DNA of 64,000 nt from an uncultured Collinsella sp. (GCA_902470805.1 CABRHX010000001.1:124001-188000), one strand, 5' to 3'. Counted from the first letter of the stretch, positions 24,916 through 33,833 are shown. Notes: a model not told the origin generated them from the sequence alone. A program made the numbers and translations.

Positions 24916-26565
24916 TTAGCGCTCGTAAATCAAGTTGCCTGCCAGGTAGGTGGCTTGGACTTTGGTGGCTTGAAGTTCTTGGGGATCAACGGTGAGCGGG
25001 TTTTGGTCCAGGACTACCAGGTCGGCGTACTTGCCGGGCTCCAAGCTGCCGAGGTTTTGCTCGTCGCCCGCTGCATAGGCGCTGCCCAGGGTGTAGTTGC
25101 GCAGAGCCGTTGCTGCATCGATGCGCTCGCTCGGCAACCAGCCGCCCTCGGGCCAGTGGCTTTTGGGGTCCTGGCGCGTAATAGCCGTGTAGAGCACGTT
25201 CATGCTGGTAACGGGCGTGATAGGGCTGTCGGTACCGAAGGCTTGGCGAATGCCGCGCTGCTTATAGGTTGCGAACGGCCACATGATGCGGCTGCGCTCC
25301 AGGCCCAGATCGCGCTCCGGACCACCCGGGTCGAGCGTGATATGGCAGGGCTGGCTCGAAGCAACCACGTTGAGCTTGCGCAGGCGGTCGATGTCCTCGG
25401 GCAGAAGGTTCTCCAGGTGCTCGAGCGTGTTATGGCCGTGCTGGGGCAGGCCGTACAGATCGGCCGCCTCCTCGAAGATATCCAGCGCGGCATGAATCGC
25501 ACCGTCACCAATGACGTGGATGCGCACGGTGTGACCGCGCTCCGCGGCCGCCAGAACCAGTTTGCGCATGCGCTCAACCGGGACCGTCAGACGGCCCTGG
25601 TCGCCCGGGAAGCGCGGATTGGTATAGGGCTCAGTGAGATATGCCGTGTGTTCACTCGACACGCCGTCGAAGAACTGCTTAAAACCCGGCGCCGAAAGCA
25701 GCGCGTTGTTCGCGTAACGTACCTGCAGCTCTTCCAGACGCGACTGGTCATCCAGCAGCGTGGGAAACAGATGGGCACGAATGCCCAGCCTACCGGCCGT
25801 CTGCAATTTGTCGTAGACATCGTCTCGGATAAAATCGCAGCCCGGCATGGGCATGAGCGACATATCGCAGATCGAAGTAATACCCTGCTCGGCCATGCGC
25901 CTCATTTGATCGGCGTAAGCGCTTGCGATGCGACCTTCGCCCAGCCACTCAAGGCAGCGCGGCAGCAGCTGCATGGCAGCCGCTTCGTGCGCAATGCCCG
26001 TGAGCTCGCCGTTTGCATCCTTGTCGTAGCTGCCGCCCGCTGGCGGCTCGCTGTCGCGTGTGACGCCGAGCGCCTCGAGTGCGCGGCTGTTGAGCCAAAG
26101 CGTGTGCCCGTCGCCCGAATACATAACACAGGGACGATCGGGGAATGCCGCATCGAGCGACGCCTTGGTAGGATGCTCGGGCGGGTCCCAACGGTAGTCG
26201 CGCCAGCCCTGCGTCACAACCCAAGCGTCGTCGGGCAGGTCCTGGGAAAACTCGAGCGCATGTTGCACCAGCGCCGCCTCGGACGTGCCCATATCCATGA
26301 GCATGTACGGCGAGGAACCGACCGAGGTATGGAAGAAGTGCAGATGAGCGTCATGGAAACCGGGGCAGACAAACTGCTCGCCGCAGTCGATAACCGGCGT
26401 GGCGGCAGGCGCGGCGGCAATCACGTCATCGGGCGCACCGACTGCGACGATACGGTCGCCTGCGATGGCAATCGCCAGCTCGCGGGCGGTATCGATGCCG
26501 TCTTGCGCGGTAAAGACGTTCTTGGAGCGGATAATCCGATCGATATGTTGCATGGGCATCCCCAT
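24916..26565 (-). CDS. Amidohydrolase family protein (YtcJ-like)
   Basis: A metal-dependent amidohydrolase of about 550 residues. The N-terminal composite domain is followed by the metal motif GFHDAHLHFF near residue 65, then VIGDGAIHAALD and the late FGTDSPITP with a metal-binding Asp. The C-terminal GSLEPGKYADLVVLDQNPL is typical of the superfamily. The substrate is unknown. Three in-frame ATGs lie at 26565, 26559 and 26553, and none has a strong ribosome-binding site. The much longer open frame that runs on upstream has no homology and is a shadow of the gene on the other strand. It is divergent from the M20 gene. Confidence 0.85.
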   Translation of the reverse strand: MGMPMQHIDRIIRSKNVFTAQDGIDTARELAIAIAGDRIVAVGAPDDVIAAAPAATPVIDCGEQFVCPGFHDAHLHFFHTSVGSSPYMLMDMGTSEAALVQHALEFSQDLPDDAWVVTQGWRDYRWDPPEHPTKASLDAAFPDRPCVMYSGDGHTLWLNSRALEALGVTRDSEPPAGGSYDKDANGELTGIAHEAAAMQLLPRCLEWLGEGRIASAYADQMRRMAEQGITSICDMSLMPMPGCDFIRDDVYDKLQTAGRLGIRAHLFPTLLDDQSRLEELQVRYANNALLSAPGFKQFFDGVSSEHTAYLTEPYTNPRFPGDQGRLTVPVERMRKLVLAAAERGHTVRIHVIGDGAIHAALDIFEEAADLYGLPQHGHNTLEHLENLLPEDIDRLRKLNVVASSQPCHITLDPGGPERDLGLERSRIMWPFATYKQRGIRQAFGTDSPITPVTSMNVLYTAITRQDPKSHWPEGGWLPSERIDAATALRNYTLGSAYAAGDEQNLGSLEPGKYADLVVLDQNPLTVDPQELQATKVQATYLAGNLIYER

Positions 26566-26721
26566 CTCTGGCAGGAAATTCAACACCCCCGAGTGTACTC
26601 CCCCGCCCTTGTAACAAAACCCCAAGCGGCAAACGGCAACTTTACCAGCCCTAGCGGCAGGTGGCATACTGGAGAGAGCCTGTACGATTTTGCGATCAAC
26701 CCAGCAAGGAGCAAATCGACC

Positions 26722-28185
26722 ATGACGAAGACCAAGGCACAGCAGATTATGGCGGCGACCGAGGCTCGCGCGGCTGACGACGTCACCGCAGCCATCAAAG
26801 ATATCGCTACCGAATTTGAACCATATATCATCAAGCAGCGCCGGCACTTCCATAAGCACCCGGAGCTGAGCCTTGCCGAGGAGCGCACGACCTCCGACAT
26901 CGCCAACCAGCTCGACGCCATGAATATCCCCTACGAGCGTCCGCTCAAGACCGGCTTGGTGGCAACGCTTCGCGGTACCGCGCCGGATGCCTACCGCGAG
27001 GACGGCACGCCACGCCGCCGCATCCTGCTGCGCGCCGACATCGACGCCCTGCCCGTCACCGAGCAGACCGGCGAGGAGTTCGCCAGCGTCAACGAGGGCT
27101 GCATGCACGCCTGCGGTCACGACTGCCATATCGCCATGATGCTCGGCACGCTGCAAATCCTGCGCCATATGACCGACGACATCCACGGCGAGGTCCGCAT
27201 CGTCTTCCAGCCCAGCGAGGAAAACGGCCAGGGCGCCAAGCTCATGATCGGCACGGGCGTGCTCGACGGCGTCGATGGCGCCTACGCCGCGCACATCTGG
27301 AGTGAGGTCGACGCCGGCACCGTGAGCTGCGAGCCCGGTCCGCGCATGGCCAATACCGACTGGTTCCGCATCGACGTCCGCGGCACCTCGTGCCATGGCG
27401 CCATGCCCCAGCGAGGTCACGACGCCGTCATGGTTGCCGCCGAGATTGTCAACGCCCTGCAGACCATCGTCTCGCGCGAAATCAGCCCCTACGAGCCGGC
27501 CGTCATCACCGTCGGCGAGCTGCACGGCGGCACCGCGCGCAACGTTATCGCCGGCACGGCCTACCTCGCCGGCACGGTGCGCACCTACGGAGATTCGACC
27601 CACGAGGAAATGCCGGAGCTTATGCGCCGCATCGTGGAGCATACCGCGGCCGCCTTGGGCGCCGAGGCAGAGCTCACCGACTACACCATCGCCAACTACA
27701 AGGTCGAAAACGACGCCGCCTCGAGCGAGCGCTGCCGTCAGGCCGTGGTCAAGTGCTTGGGCCCCGCGGGCGAAGGCCATTATCGCGGCACGCTTTCGGG
27801 CGAGGACTTCTCGGAGTACCTGCGCCGCGTGCCGGGCGTGCTCGCCTTTGTTGGCACGCGCAACCCCCAGATTGGCGCCACGTACGCCCAACATTCTTGC
27901 TTCTACAAGATTGACGAGACCGTGCTGGCAAAGGGCTCCATGGTGGCCGCCCAGTATGCTATCGACTTTTTGGCCGAGCCCACGCAAGAGGAGCTCGACG
28001 GCCCCACGATCGCCGCGGTTGCCGAGACCAACCCCGACTTGGCCGCCAAGCTGCGCTCTGCCAAGGCCACGGCCGCTGAGGCGCGCGACGCCATGCACGA
28101 TGCTCGCACCGCCCGCCATGCTGCAATCAAGGGCATCCACGATGCGCGGGCTGCCGCTCGCCACGAGGAAAAGCGCGACGAGTAG
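26722..28185 (+). CDS. M20 family amidohydrolase (N-acyl-amino-acid hydrolase type)
   Basis: Zinc-dependent peptidase/deacylase of the M20D group. It has RRHFHKHPELSLAEERT near residue 40, the metal site ACGHDCHIAMML near residue 132, QPSEENGQGAK, and GTSCHGAMPQRGHD in the dimerisation domain. The start ATG 26722 follows AAGGAG. After the catalytic core ends near residue 420, a tail of about 60 residues is rich in Ala, Arg, Asp and His (for example TAAEARDAMHDARTARHAA), probably helical. The exact acyl substrate cannot be told. Confidence 0.9.
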   Translation: MTKTKAQQIMAATEARAADDVTAAIKDIATEFEPYIIKQRRHFHKHPELSLAEERTTSDIANQLDAMNIPYERPLKTGLVATLRGTAPDAYREDGTPRRRILLRADIDALPVTEQTGEEFASVNEGCMHACGHDCHIAMMLGTLQILRHMTDDIHGEVRIVFQPSEENGQGAKLMIGTGVLDGVDGAYAAHIWSEVDAGTVSCEPGPRMANTDWFRIDVRGTSCHGAMPQRGHDAVMVAAEIVNALQTIVSREISPYEPAVITVGELHGGTARNVIAGTAYLAGTVRTYGDSTHEEMPELMRRIVEHTAAALGAEAELTDYTIANYKVENDAASSERCRQAVVKCLGPAGEGHYRGTLSGEDFSEYLRRVPGVLAFVGTRNPQIGATYAQHSCFYKIDETVLAKGSMVAAQYAIDFLAEPTQEELDGPTIAAVAETNPDLAAKLRSAKATAAEARDAMHDARTARHAAIKGIHDARAAARHEEKRDE

Positions 28186-28220
28186 CCGTCACGCCCATCC
28201 ATAACAGCCTGGCTAAAGCA

Positions 28221-28259
28221 AAGCGGGGGCGGACGTTATCTCAACGTTCGCCCCCGCTT
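28221..28259. terminator. Bidirectional hairpin between convergent genes
   Basis: Arms AAGCGGGGGCGGACGTT and AACGTTCGCCCCCGCTT (one mismatch) around a five-base loop lie between the M20 gene and the convergent DUF2752 gene. T residues after the stem are sparse on both strands. Confidence 0.75.
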
Positions 28260-28291
28260 ATGTGTCGACCGTTTTTCTAGCGCGTCCTCCG

Positions 28292-28768
28292 TCACGCCAG
28301 GTAAGAGCGAAGGATGGTGAGCCAGCGTGGGGGTTCGAGGTGGATGATATCGTCGGGAACTCCGGCGGGCGCATAGCCGCCAAAGAGCAGACCGGCATCT
28401 GCCGGATTGATGAGGCGCACGATCCATACGACGACGACCAGCACGCACAACACGGTGACCGCAATGTCGATACCACGCTTTAGCTTGCTCGATGCCACCT
28501 CCTCGCGCACGAACGCGAGCACAAACGCAATCGGCACCACCCAAAACAGCGGATGGTAGGCAAAGGCAGCCGCATAATCGAGGCGCAGCGCCGCCAGCCA
28601 CGCCCTCGTCATGCCGCATCCCGGACAAGGAATGCCCGTCATCAATCGAAAAATGCAGCCAATGTCGAGCAGGTAGAGCGCGAGCCAGGCGACAAAGAGC
28701 GCGCCGGTGCAAAAAAGGGCGCGGCGAAGGAGCTCTGCCGTGCCCCTATGTCCCTGGAAGCTGTTCAC
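28292..28768 (-). CDS. DUF2752 family membrane protein
   Basis: A 159-residue protein with about three to four hydrophobic helices and the DUF2752 hallmark GIPCPGCGMTRAW near residue 45. Its function is unknown. GTG 28768 was chosen because TAAGG sits five bases upstream and the frame begins 13 bases past the stop codon of the upstream gene. An ATG at 28828 would overlap that gene by 47 bases. It is probably co-transcribed with the zinc-ribbon DUF4234 gene. Confidence 0.82.
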   Translation of the reverse strand: MNSFQGHRGTAELLRRALFCTGALFVAWLALYLLDIGCIFRLMTGIPCPGCGMTRAWLAALRLDYAAAFAYHPLFWVVPIAFVLAFVREEVASSKLKRGIDIAVTVLCVLVVVVWIVRLINPADAGLLFGGYAPAGVPDDIIHLEPPRWLTILRSYLA

Positions 28769-28781
28769 GCCGCCCTTATTG

Positions 28782-29390
28782 TTAGGCACGAGCGCCAAGG
28801 CGAGTGTTGTAAGCCGTTGCCATGGCATTGGTATTATTGATGACGATGTTCATAGCGAAGATGGGACCAAGGCCGCACAGGAGCGCGCCGAAGATCTGCC
28901 ACAGAAGAACGGTGGTGCCGTTTTCCTGGAACACCAGGCCGTAGCGAGGAGCGTTGGCCTGCAGGCGGTTGCCAATCTTGTAATACCAGTAGTACGCGTA
29001 GAAGCCGCAGGTCACAAACGATAGAAGGATGAATTCCGCCAGACCCGGCGTGTAATCGCCGTCATCCTGACACAACGTGTTGACGTCGCGTGCCAAGCAA
29101 TACAGGAAGTAGAACGAATAGATACCGCAGGTCACAAGAGAGAGCAGCAGCCAGCCGATCAGGCTGCGGTCAGCCTTAATGGGGTCATAGCCCATCGGAG
29201 CGGATGCGGACTGTTGGGCGTATTGACCGGTGTACTGCTGCTGAGGCTGGGGCGCGGGCTGAATAGCCTGGGCCGGAGCGGGCTGGGGCTGCGGGGCCGC
29301 AGCGGCAGAAGCGGCACCAACGGCGGATCCGCAAACAGGGCAGAATTTGGCATCATCCGAAATGGGAGAACCACAAGTGGGACAGAACAT
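28782..29390 (-). CDS. Zinc-ribbon and DUF4234 membrane protein
   Basis: Residues 1-20 form a double-CxxC zinc ribbon (MFCPTCGSPISDDAKFCPVC). A flexible linker of Ala, Pro and Gln follows (about 25-65), then a DUF4234 region with about four helices, including WLLLSLVTCGIYSFYFLY and the related FILLSFVTCGFYAYYWYY. The repeat of that TCGxYxxY pattern is characteristic. Function is unknown; zinc-ribbon membrane proteins of this type are common in gut Gram-positives. The next gene upstream also has such a ribbon. Confidence 0.85.
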   Translation of the reverse strand: MFCPTCGSPISDDAKFCPVCGSAVGAASAAAAPQPQPAPAQAIQPAPQPQQQYTGQYAQQSASAPMGYDPIKADRSLIGWLLLSLVTCGIYSFYFLYCLARDVNTLCQDDGDYTPGLAEFILLSFVTCGFYAYYWYYKIGNRLQANAPRYGLVFQENGTTVLLWQIFGALLCGLGPIFAMNIVINNTNAMATAYNTRLGARA

Positions 29391-29466
29391 GAGCCTCTCC
29401 TTTTCCTAAGGCGTCGCACGCCTTCAAACCTTACACGTCTACGTTCTCAACAATAGCCGCGACGTT

Positions 29467-29480
29467 GTTGCGCAACATTG
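29467..29480. promoter_or_regulatory. GTTGCGCAAC palindrome upstream of the DUF4234 gene
   Basis: The palindrome GTTGCGCAAC followed by ATTG lies 77 bases before the start codon. The same 14 bases occur 67 bases before the start of the wall-anchored protein gene. A shared regulator is possible, but no known operator is recognised. Confidence 0.35.
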
Positions 29481-29542
29481 ACCAATTTCCGAGAAATTTT
29501 GCTGCAACCGTTTTCCCAGGCATTTTCTTGCTTTCGCAGTAG

Positions 29543-29577
29543 AAAAAGGCACCCCGGGCTCAGTTGCCCAGGGCGCC
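29543..29577 (-). terminator. Terminator after the DUF4013 gene
   Basis: Minus-strand stem GGCGCCCTGGGC/GCCCGGGGTGCC followed by TTTTT, nine bases after the stop codon. Confidence 0.88.
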
Positions 29578-29585
29578 TCGACCGG

Positions 29586-30878
29586 CTATTCGGTTTGATT
29601 GTTTTCGGCAGCAGGATTATCGCCCGGCTCATCCGCCGGCGTGGCAACGGCATCCCAATCGGGCTCCGCAGGCGTCGCCTCGGACGCCGGTGCGGGGACA
29701 GGAGCAGGTGCCGGGGCAGGTGCAGGCGCGGGCGCCGGGGCAGGCGCAGCACCAGTGGCTGCCGTGGGATTGAATCCCGCAGGAGCAGGCTTCTTCTCAC
29801 CCGGGAGCACAAAAGTCAAAACGTCGTCCTTGTCCTCATCGGCCCATTCGCTTGCATAACGTGCAGCCCAATAGCCAACGGCACGGTGCTTGAGCATCTT
29901 GCCAAAGACCGTAAGGAACACCGTGACGAATGCAATCAGCACCAGGAACAATACGAGCGTGACACCACCGGCGGTAACAATCGCCTCGATACCCGTGGGG
30001 CGATAGTAATAGCCGTACGCGCCAATTCCGGCGATGGCACCAAAGACAGCTGTCAAGATCCACGTAATGGCGTTGGCAACCAGGCCCGTCAAAAACTCGG
30101 GAAGGAACGAAGCACAGAACAGCTTGGTCTTGTTGTGCTTAAACGCCGCCCAGACCTTATCGAGCGAAAACGCGCTCTCGACACGCCCGGTCACCGCAAA
30201 GTGCATCACGGCGATGTCGGCGAACATCTTAAAGAAGACACCCAGAATCGCCGAGGCAATTAGCGCCAGGACAAGCAGGCCGAGCGAACCGAACAGCGCA
30301 GCCTCGAGTGCATAGGAGCCGTAATAAGAATACGAGCCCGCGGCGCCAATTACCACGCCCTCCACCAGCGAAAGCACTACACCGATAACGGGAATGGCAG
30401 CGATAACCTCGAGCACGACCGAAATAACGCTCGAAAAGACTCCGAGACCAAACGACGTGGAACGCATGAGTGGACGGTCCATGCCGTCATCGACCTTGAG
30501 CGAAAGATCACGGCCCCACTCGATACCAAAGCCGGAACCACACACACTCGCAATGCAAGCTGCCAGAAAGCCGATGGCAGCCGCAATGCCGCCAATAACG
30601 GGAATAAACAACACGAGCACCGACACAACGCAAATCAGCGCCGGCAAAAACGCGATTTGGCATACACGCTGAAGCACGCCCGGAGTCTTGGTCATATCTT
30701 GGAACGCCTGAGCCACACAGCCCTTTGGCGCATTCGCCACGGGCGGTTGCGGAACAAACTGCTGGGGCTGAGGCTGTCCCTGGGGAGCGGGGCCAGAGGC
30801 ACCGGCATTAGGAGCACCACACACGCCGCAGAACTTGTCGTTATCGCCCATGGGGGCGCCACACTGCGAGCAGAACAT
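29586..30878 (-). CDS. Zinc-ribbon and DUF4013 membrane protein with Ala-Pro repeat
   Basis: Residues 1-20 form a zinc ribbon (MFCSQCGAPMGDNDKFCGVC). A Pro/Gln linker leads to a DUF4013 core of about six to eight helices. The C-terminal tail (about residues 370-430) has a run of alternating Ala and Pro from hexanucleotide repeats at 29695-29760, and ends in an acidic segment. The ATG at 30878 has AAGGGATGATTCT; longer in-frame extension lacks a ribosome-binding site. The function is unknown. The (AP)n spacer may span part of the cell envelope if the tail faces outward. Confidence 0.85.
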   Translation of the reverse strand: MFCSQCGAPMGDNDKFCGVCGAPNAGASGPAPQGQPQPQQFVPQPPVANAPKGCVAQAFQDMTKTPGVLQRVCQIAFLPALICVVSVLVLFIPVIGGIAAAIGFLAACIASVCGSGFGIEWGRDLSLKVDDGMDRPLMRSTSFGLGVFSSVISVVLEVIAAIPVIGVVLSLVEGVVIGAAGSYSYYGSYALEAALFGSLGLLVLALIASAILGVFFKMFADIAVMHFAVTGRVESAFSLDKVWAAFKHNKTKLFCASFLPEFLTGLVANAITWILTAVFGAIAGIGAYGYYYRPTGIEAIVTAGGVTLVLFLVLIAFVTVFLTVFGKMLKHRAVGYWAARYASEWADEDKDDVLTFVLPGEKKPAPAGFNPTAATGAAPAPAPAPAPAPAPAPVPAPASEATPAEPDWDAVATPADEPGDNPAAENNQTE

Positions 30879-31027
30879 AGAATCATCCCTTCGTATCTTG
30901 AACGAATCACTTAGATCGCAAACGATGTCTTTAGCATCATTATTGCCCAATGTGGGGTCAAATACTCAAAGATGACCGATTTGCAAGGTACGCGGCGCCA
31001 GCAGGCGGTTCGTTGAATATGTCTGTG

Positions 31028-32050
31028 CTAGTTCGTTCCGCGGAAGCCCTTGCCGACGATCTCGGAGCTGTCGACGATCGTGATAAAGGCACCCGGATCG
31101 ACTTCGCGCGCATAGCGGCGTAGTTGCACGGCCTCGCGACGGCTCAGCACGCTCATGATCACCGTCACGCACTTGCCCGAGAAGGCACCGTAGCCGCGGC
31201 TGATGGTCGCTGTGCGGTTGAGATGCTTGACGATAAACTCCTCGACCTTAAGGGGTTCGGAGCAAATGACCGTGCAGACCTTACGAAGATGGATGCTCTC
31301 GATGGCCTTGTCGACCACAAGCGTCTTGGCAAACAGGCCGAGCACGCAGTACAGACCGACACGCGGGCCATACAAAAAGGCCGCGATGGCCACGATGCCG
31401 ATATCAACCAACAGCAGCGCGCGGCCAATCTCGAGCGTCGTGCGGCGCTTGAGGATCATGGCAAGAATGTCCGTGCCGCCCGTCGAGGCGCCAATATCAA
31501 AGACAATGGCGCTGCCGAGCGCCGGCAGGATCACGGCAAAGCACAGGTCAAGCCACATATCGCCCGTCATCGAGACATCAGTCGGGATAAAGAGCTCAAA
31601 CAGCGAAACATAGGCCGAAAGCGCAAACGAGGCGAAGACGCTCCAAAGAATCGCCTTGCGCTCCAAAAAGATAAAGCCCAAGACGACGAGAACCGCGTTG
31701 ATAATCCACATAAAAACGCCGACGGGCAGGGTCGGGAACAGCGTGGACAGAATGACCGACACGCCCGAGGTGCCGCCAAAAGCAAAGTGATTAGGGGTTT
31801 TAAACGCAACGATGGCGAAGGCCGTAAGAATCAGGCCCAGATTGAGCTCGGCAAAAAAGCGCGGGAAGCCCGGCTCCTGGCTGCGCTTTTGACCGACACG
31901 CTCGCCGCGCTCGATATCGGTGCGATCAACCACGCGCTCCATCGGCACCACGGGAGGACGATGCACCTCCTCGGCAGCACGCGATGCCGCCTCTGCCGCG
32001 GCGGCCTCAATCGCCCATGCCTTGCTTTCTGTTTCGTGCTCGTCGGCCAT
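31028..32050 (-). CDS. YitT family membrane protein (DUF161/DUF2179)
   Basis: A charged N-terminal tail of about 65 residues precedes the membrane part, with about five helices and the YitT pattern GGTSGVSVIL and DIGASTGGTDILAMIL. The cytoplasmic C-terminal DUF2179 domain ends in a ferredoxin-like fold (KCVTVIMSVLSRREAVQLRRY, ITIVDSSEIVGKGF). The function is unknown; transport is commonly proposed. GAGGGG lies upstream of the ATG. It stands alone downstream of the asp23 operon. Confidence 0.9.
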   Translation of the reverse strand: MADEHETESKAWAIEAAAAEAASRAAEEVHRPPVVPMERVVDRTDIERGERVGQKRSQEPGFPRFFAELNLGLILTAFAIVAFKTPNHFAFGGTSGVSVILSTLFPTLPVGVFMWIINAVLVVLGFIFLERKAILWSVFASFALSAYVSLFELFIPTDVSMTGDMWLDLCFAVILPALGSAIVFDIGASTGGTDILAMILKRRTTLEIGRALLLVDIGIVAIAAFLYGPRVGLYCVLGLFAKTLVVDKAIESIHLRKVCTVICSEPLKVEEFIVKHLNRTATISRGYGAFSGKCVTVIMSVLSRREAVQLRRYAREVDPGAFITIVDSSEIVGKGFRGTN

Positions 32051-32162
32051 TACGGCAACCCCTCGTTAACAATTTGGAAACAATGCGCTCATTAGGGTAA
32101 CGCGGAACGTGGGGATTGCAACCCTTAGTTAGACGAGCGGTATGACTATATCGGGAGCGTAC

Positions 32163-32205
32163 AAAAACGGCCGGCCACGCTTTTGCTTGCGCGGTCGGCC
32201 GTTTA
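32163..32205 (-). terminator. Terminator downstream of asp23
   Basis: Minus-strand arms AAACGGCCGACCGCG and GCGTGGCCGGCCGTT (imperfect) around an eight-base loop, then TTTTTGT. It lies after the stop-abutting hairpin, so asp23 mRNA has two consecutive 3' hairpins. Confidence 0.85.
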
Positions 32206-32221
32206 ACGTTTTCGCAGATAA

Positions 32222-32256
32222 AACCTGCCAAAACAAACCTGTCTTTTTGGAAGGTT
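32222..32256 (-). repeat. Stop-abutting GGGACAG-type hairpin, copy 2 (after asp23)
   Basis: Minus-strand arms AACCTTCCAAAA and TTTTGGCAGGTT (one mismatch) around AGACAGGTTTG. It begins inside the TAA stop codon. Arms and downstream TTATCTGCG match copy 1 at 5246, with one changed arm base and a shortened core. Confidence 0.78.
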
Positions 32257-32776
32257 ATTCGTGCTGGCTGGTGCGGTGCTCGTACTCCTCGGGGGTGATG
32301 ACGTCCTCGATACGCAGGTTGACGCCCGCCACCTCAAGGCCGGTCATCGCGGCAAGGCGCTCGGTGACACGTGCCTTGACATCGTCGAAGATCGCGGGCG
32401 CATAGGCGCCGTACTCGATAATGACGGAGATGTTGACGACCACGCGATTGTCATCGGTGACCTCAACCGTCACGCCCTTGGTCAGATTCTCGGCACCAAA
32501 CTGCTCCTGCACAAAGTGCATAAGGTTACCCTTCATGCCCAGGACGTGCGGCACCTCGCGGGTGGCCATGGCGACGATCTTCTCGATCACACCGTTGGAA
32601 TAGGTCAGCGAGTCCTCGGACTCGTCTGTTTCCTCATCATCCTCGTCCGCGTCATCGGCGGACTCGGCCTCGACGAGCGCCTCATCCTCGAGCGTCACAT
32701 CCTCGGCTTCGGCGACGGCCGCCTCATTCTCCTCGAGCTCGGTATCGGCCACATCGACCTTCGTATTAAAAGCCAT
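32255..32776 (-). CDS. Asp23/Gls24 family envelope stress protein
   Basis: A cytoplasmic protein tethered at the membrane by AmaP in staphylococci, where it is induced by alkaline and cell-wall stress. The Asp23 core (about residues 57-165) has LTYSNGVIEKIVAMATREVPHV and VVVNISVIIEYGAYAPAIFDDVKARVTERL. It is preceded by an unusually long acidic N-terminal extension of about 55 residues, mostly Glu, Asp and Ala. AGGAGGAACC precedes the ATG. It is the last gene of amaP-DUF2273-asp23. Confidence 0.92.
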   Translation of the reverse strand: MAFNTKVDVADTELEENEAAVAEAEDVTLEDEALVEAESADDADEDDEETDESEDSLTYSNGVIEKIVAMATREVPHVLGMKGNLMHFVQEQFGAENLTKGVTVEVTDDNRVVVNISVIIEYGAYAPAIFDDVKARVTERLAAMTGLEVAGVNLRIEDVITPEEYEHRTSQHE

Positions 32777-32820
32777 GGTTCCTCCTTATGCCTGCCGCGG
32801 ATGCGACAGTCGAATACATA

Positions 32821-33198
32821 TTAGCGGCCGCTAAACAGACGGCCGAAGAAGTTGACGATCCCGTTTTCGCCGTCGCGAATTTGGCCGATCACGGCGCCGA
32901 TCAGCACGAAGAATGCAATGACGAGCGTGTCCCACAGGCCGAGCGTGAGCACCAACACGGCAAGGATAAAGCCAGCGACGGCACCGAGCGTGGTGTTGGG
33001 ATGACGCACAGCATAGCTCCAGATGGCAGCGCCCGTACCCTTGATGAGACCCATAGCCTCGTCAAAATCCGCGGCCGCCGCGTCTTGTAACTCAGTTGCC
33101 TCTGCTTTGGAATCAACAGGTTCGCTCGCCGGCGTGGCGCTCTGGTCAATCGTCAGGCGCGGCGTACGAGCGGTCTTATCTTGATTGGTATCACTCAC
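32821..33198 (-). CDS. DUF2273 small membrane protein
   Basis: A 125-residue protein with a hydrophilic N-terminal half and a C-terminal hairpin of two helices (TTLGAVAGFILAVLVLTLGL, DTLVIAFFVLIGAVIG) ending NFFGRLFSGR, the usual end of DUF2273 proteins. The GTG start at 33198 overlaps the amaP stop codon by eight bases, and GGAGG lies upstream inside amaP. It is typically encoded between amaP and asp23, and is thought to join the same membrane complex. Confidence 0.88.
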   Translation of the reverse strand: MSDTNQDKTARTPRLTIDQSATPASEPVDSKAEATELQDAAAADFDEAMGLIKGTGAAIWSYAVRHPNTTLGAVAGFILAVLVLTLGLWDTLVIAFFVLIGAVIGQIRDGENGIVNFFGRLFSGR

Positions 33199-33736
33199 CG
33201 GAAACCTCCACGGTCTGGACGGTAGTCTTGGACGGCAAAAAACGGACGCGCGTGGTCGTACCCGGCGTGCCGAGCATGGTGTCGCAAGCTTCCTCGATGC
33301 GCTGCTGCATCGCGGTAGCCAGAGATGCCACGTCCTTATCGTCAAGCGCGATAGCCTCGACCTTAAAACGGACATGCGAATCGTCGGAACCTTGGACGCG
33401 GGCCTCGACATGCTCGATCATCACGCGATCGTCGCGCTCTGCAGCAGCCCTGGCGCACGAAGAAAGCGCCGCGAGCGTGACCTCGATATTGCGCTCCCCC
33501 GCCGGATGCACGCAGGACGGCTCGCGACGAGCAAACATCAGGCGGAAGAAGCTTACCAGCACGCCAATCGCCACAACTCCGCCGCATGCCGTCACGACAA
33601 TGCGCGGCATGGGGTCGCGCATCAGCAGCATAAAGCGATACGTATACGGCCCCCAAAACTGGCAGACAAGCGTACCCAGCGCCACAATGGCGGCGGCAAG
33701 ATACACGATCGCTAGGGCTCGTTTGAGTACGCGCAC
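33191..33736 (-). CDS. amaP: Alkaline shock response membrane anchor AmaP
   Basis: Has two N-terminal helices (ALAIVYLAAAIVALGTLVCQF and RIVVTACGGVVAIGVLVSFF) and a cytoplasmic domain with an Asp23-like fold in the second half, matching AmaP proteins that anchor Asp23. The 181 residues start at GTG 33736 with AAGGGAG upstream. A TATAAT box at 33788-33793 on the minus strand, overlapping the yebC terminator, is a plausible -10 for the operon, though no matching -35 is seen. Confidence 0.85.
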   Translation of the reverse strand: MRVLKRALAIVYLAAAIVALGTLVCQFWGPYTYRFMLLMRDPMPRIVVTACGGVVAIGVLVSFFRLMFARREPSCVHPAGERNIEVTLAALSSCARAAAERDDRVMIEHVEARVQGSDDSHVRFKVEAIALDDKDVASLATAMQQRIEEACDTMLGTPGTTTRVRFLPSKTTVQTVEVSGE

Positions 33737-33790
33737 GCGGCGCTCCCTTCAAATCTCGGCTCTCGAAATGCAAAACGGTTCGCATCATTA

Positions 33791-33833
33791 TAAAAGAGCC
33801 GGGTCCGGTGCTCTACGCACGCGGATCCGGCTC
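33791..33833 (-). terminator. Terminator after yebC
   Basis: Minus-strand stem GAGCCGGATCCG/CGGACCCGGCTC followed by TTTTATAAT, which also contains a -10-like box for amaP. Confidence 0.8.

Noticed and set aside
26000..26721. Upstream extension of the M20 gene into a 1109-residue product
   Set aside because: Antisense to the YtcJ-like gene. ATG 26722 has AAGGAG and begins the conserved fold.
26566..28164. N-terminal extension giving a 1082-residue amidohydrolase
   Set aside because: The extension is antisense to the M20 gene and lacks known domains; the real start is near 26553-26565.
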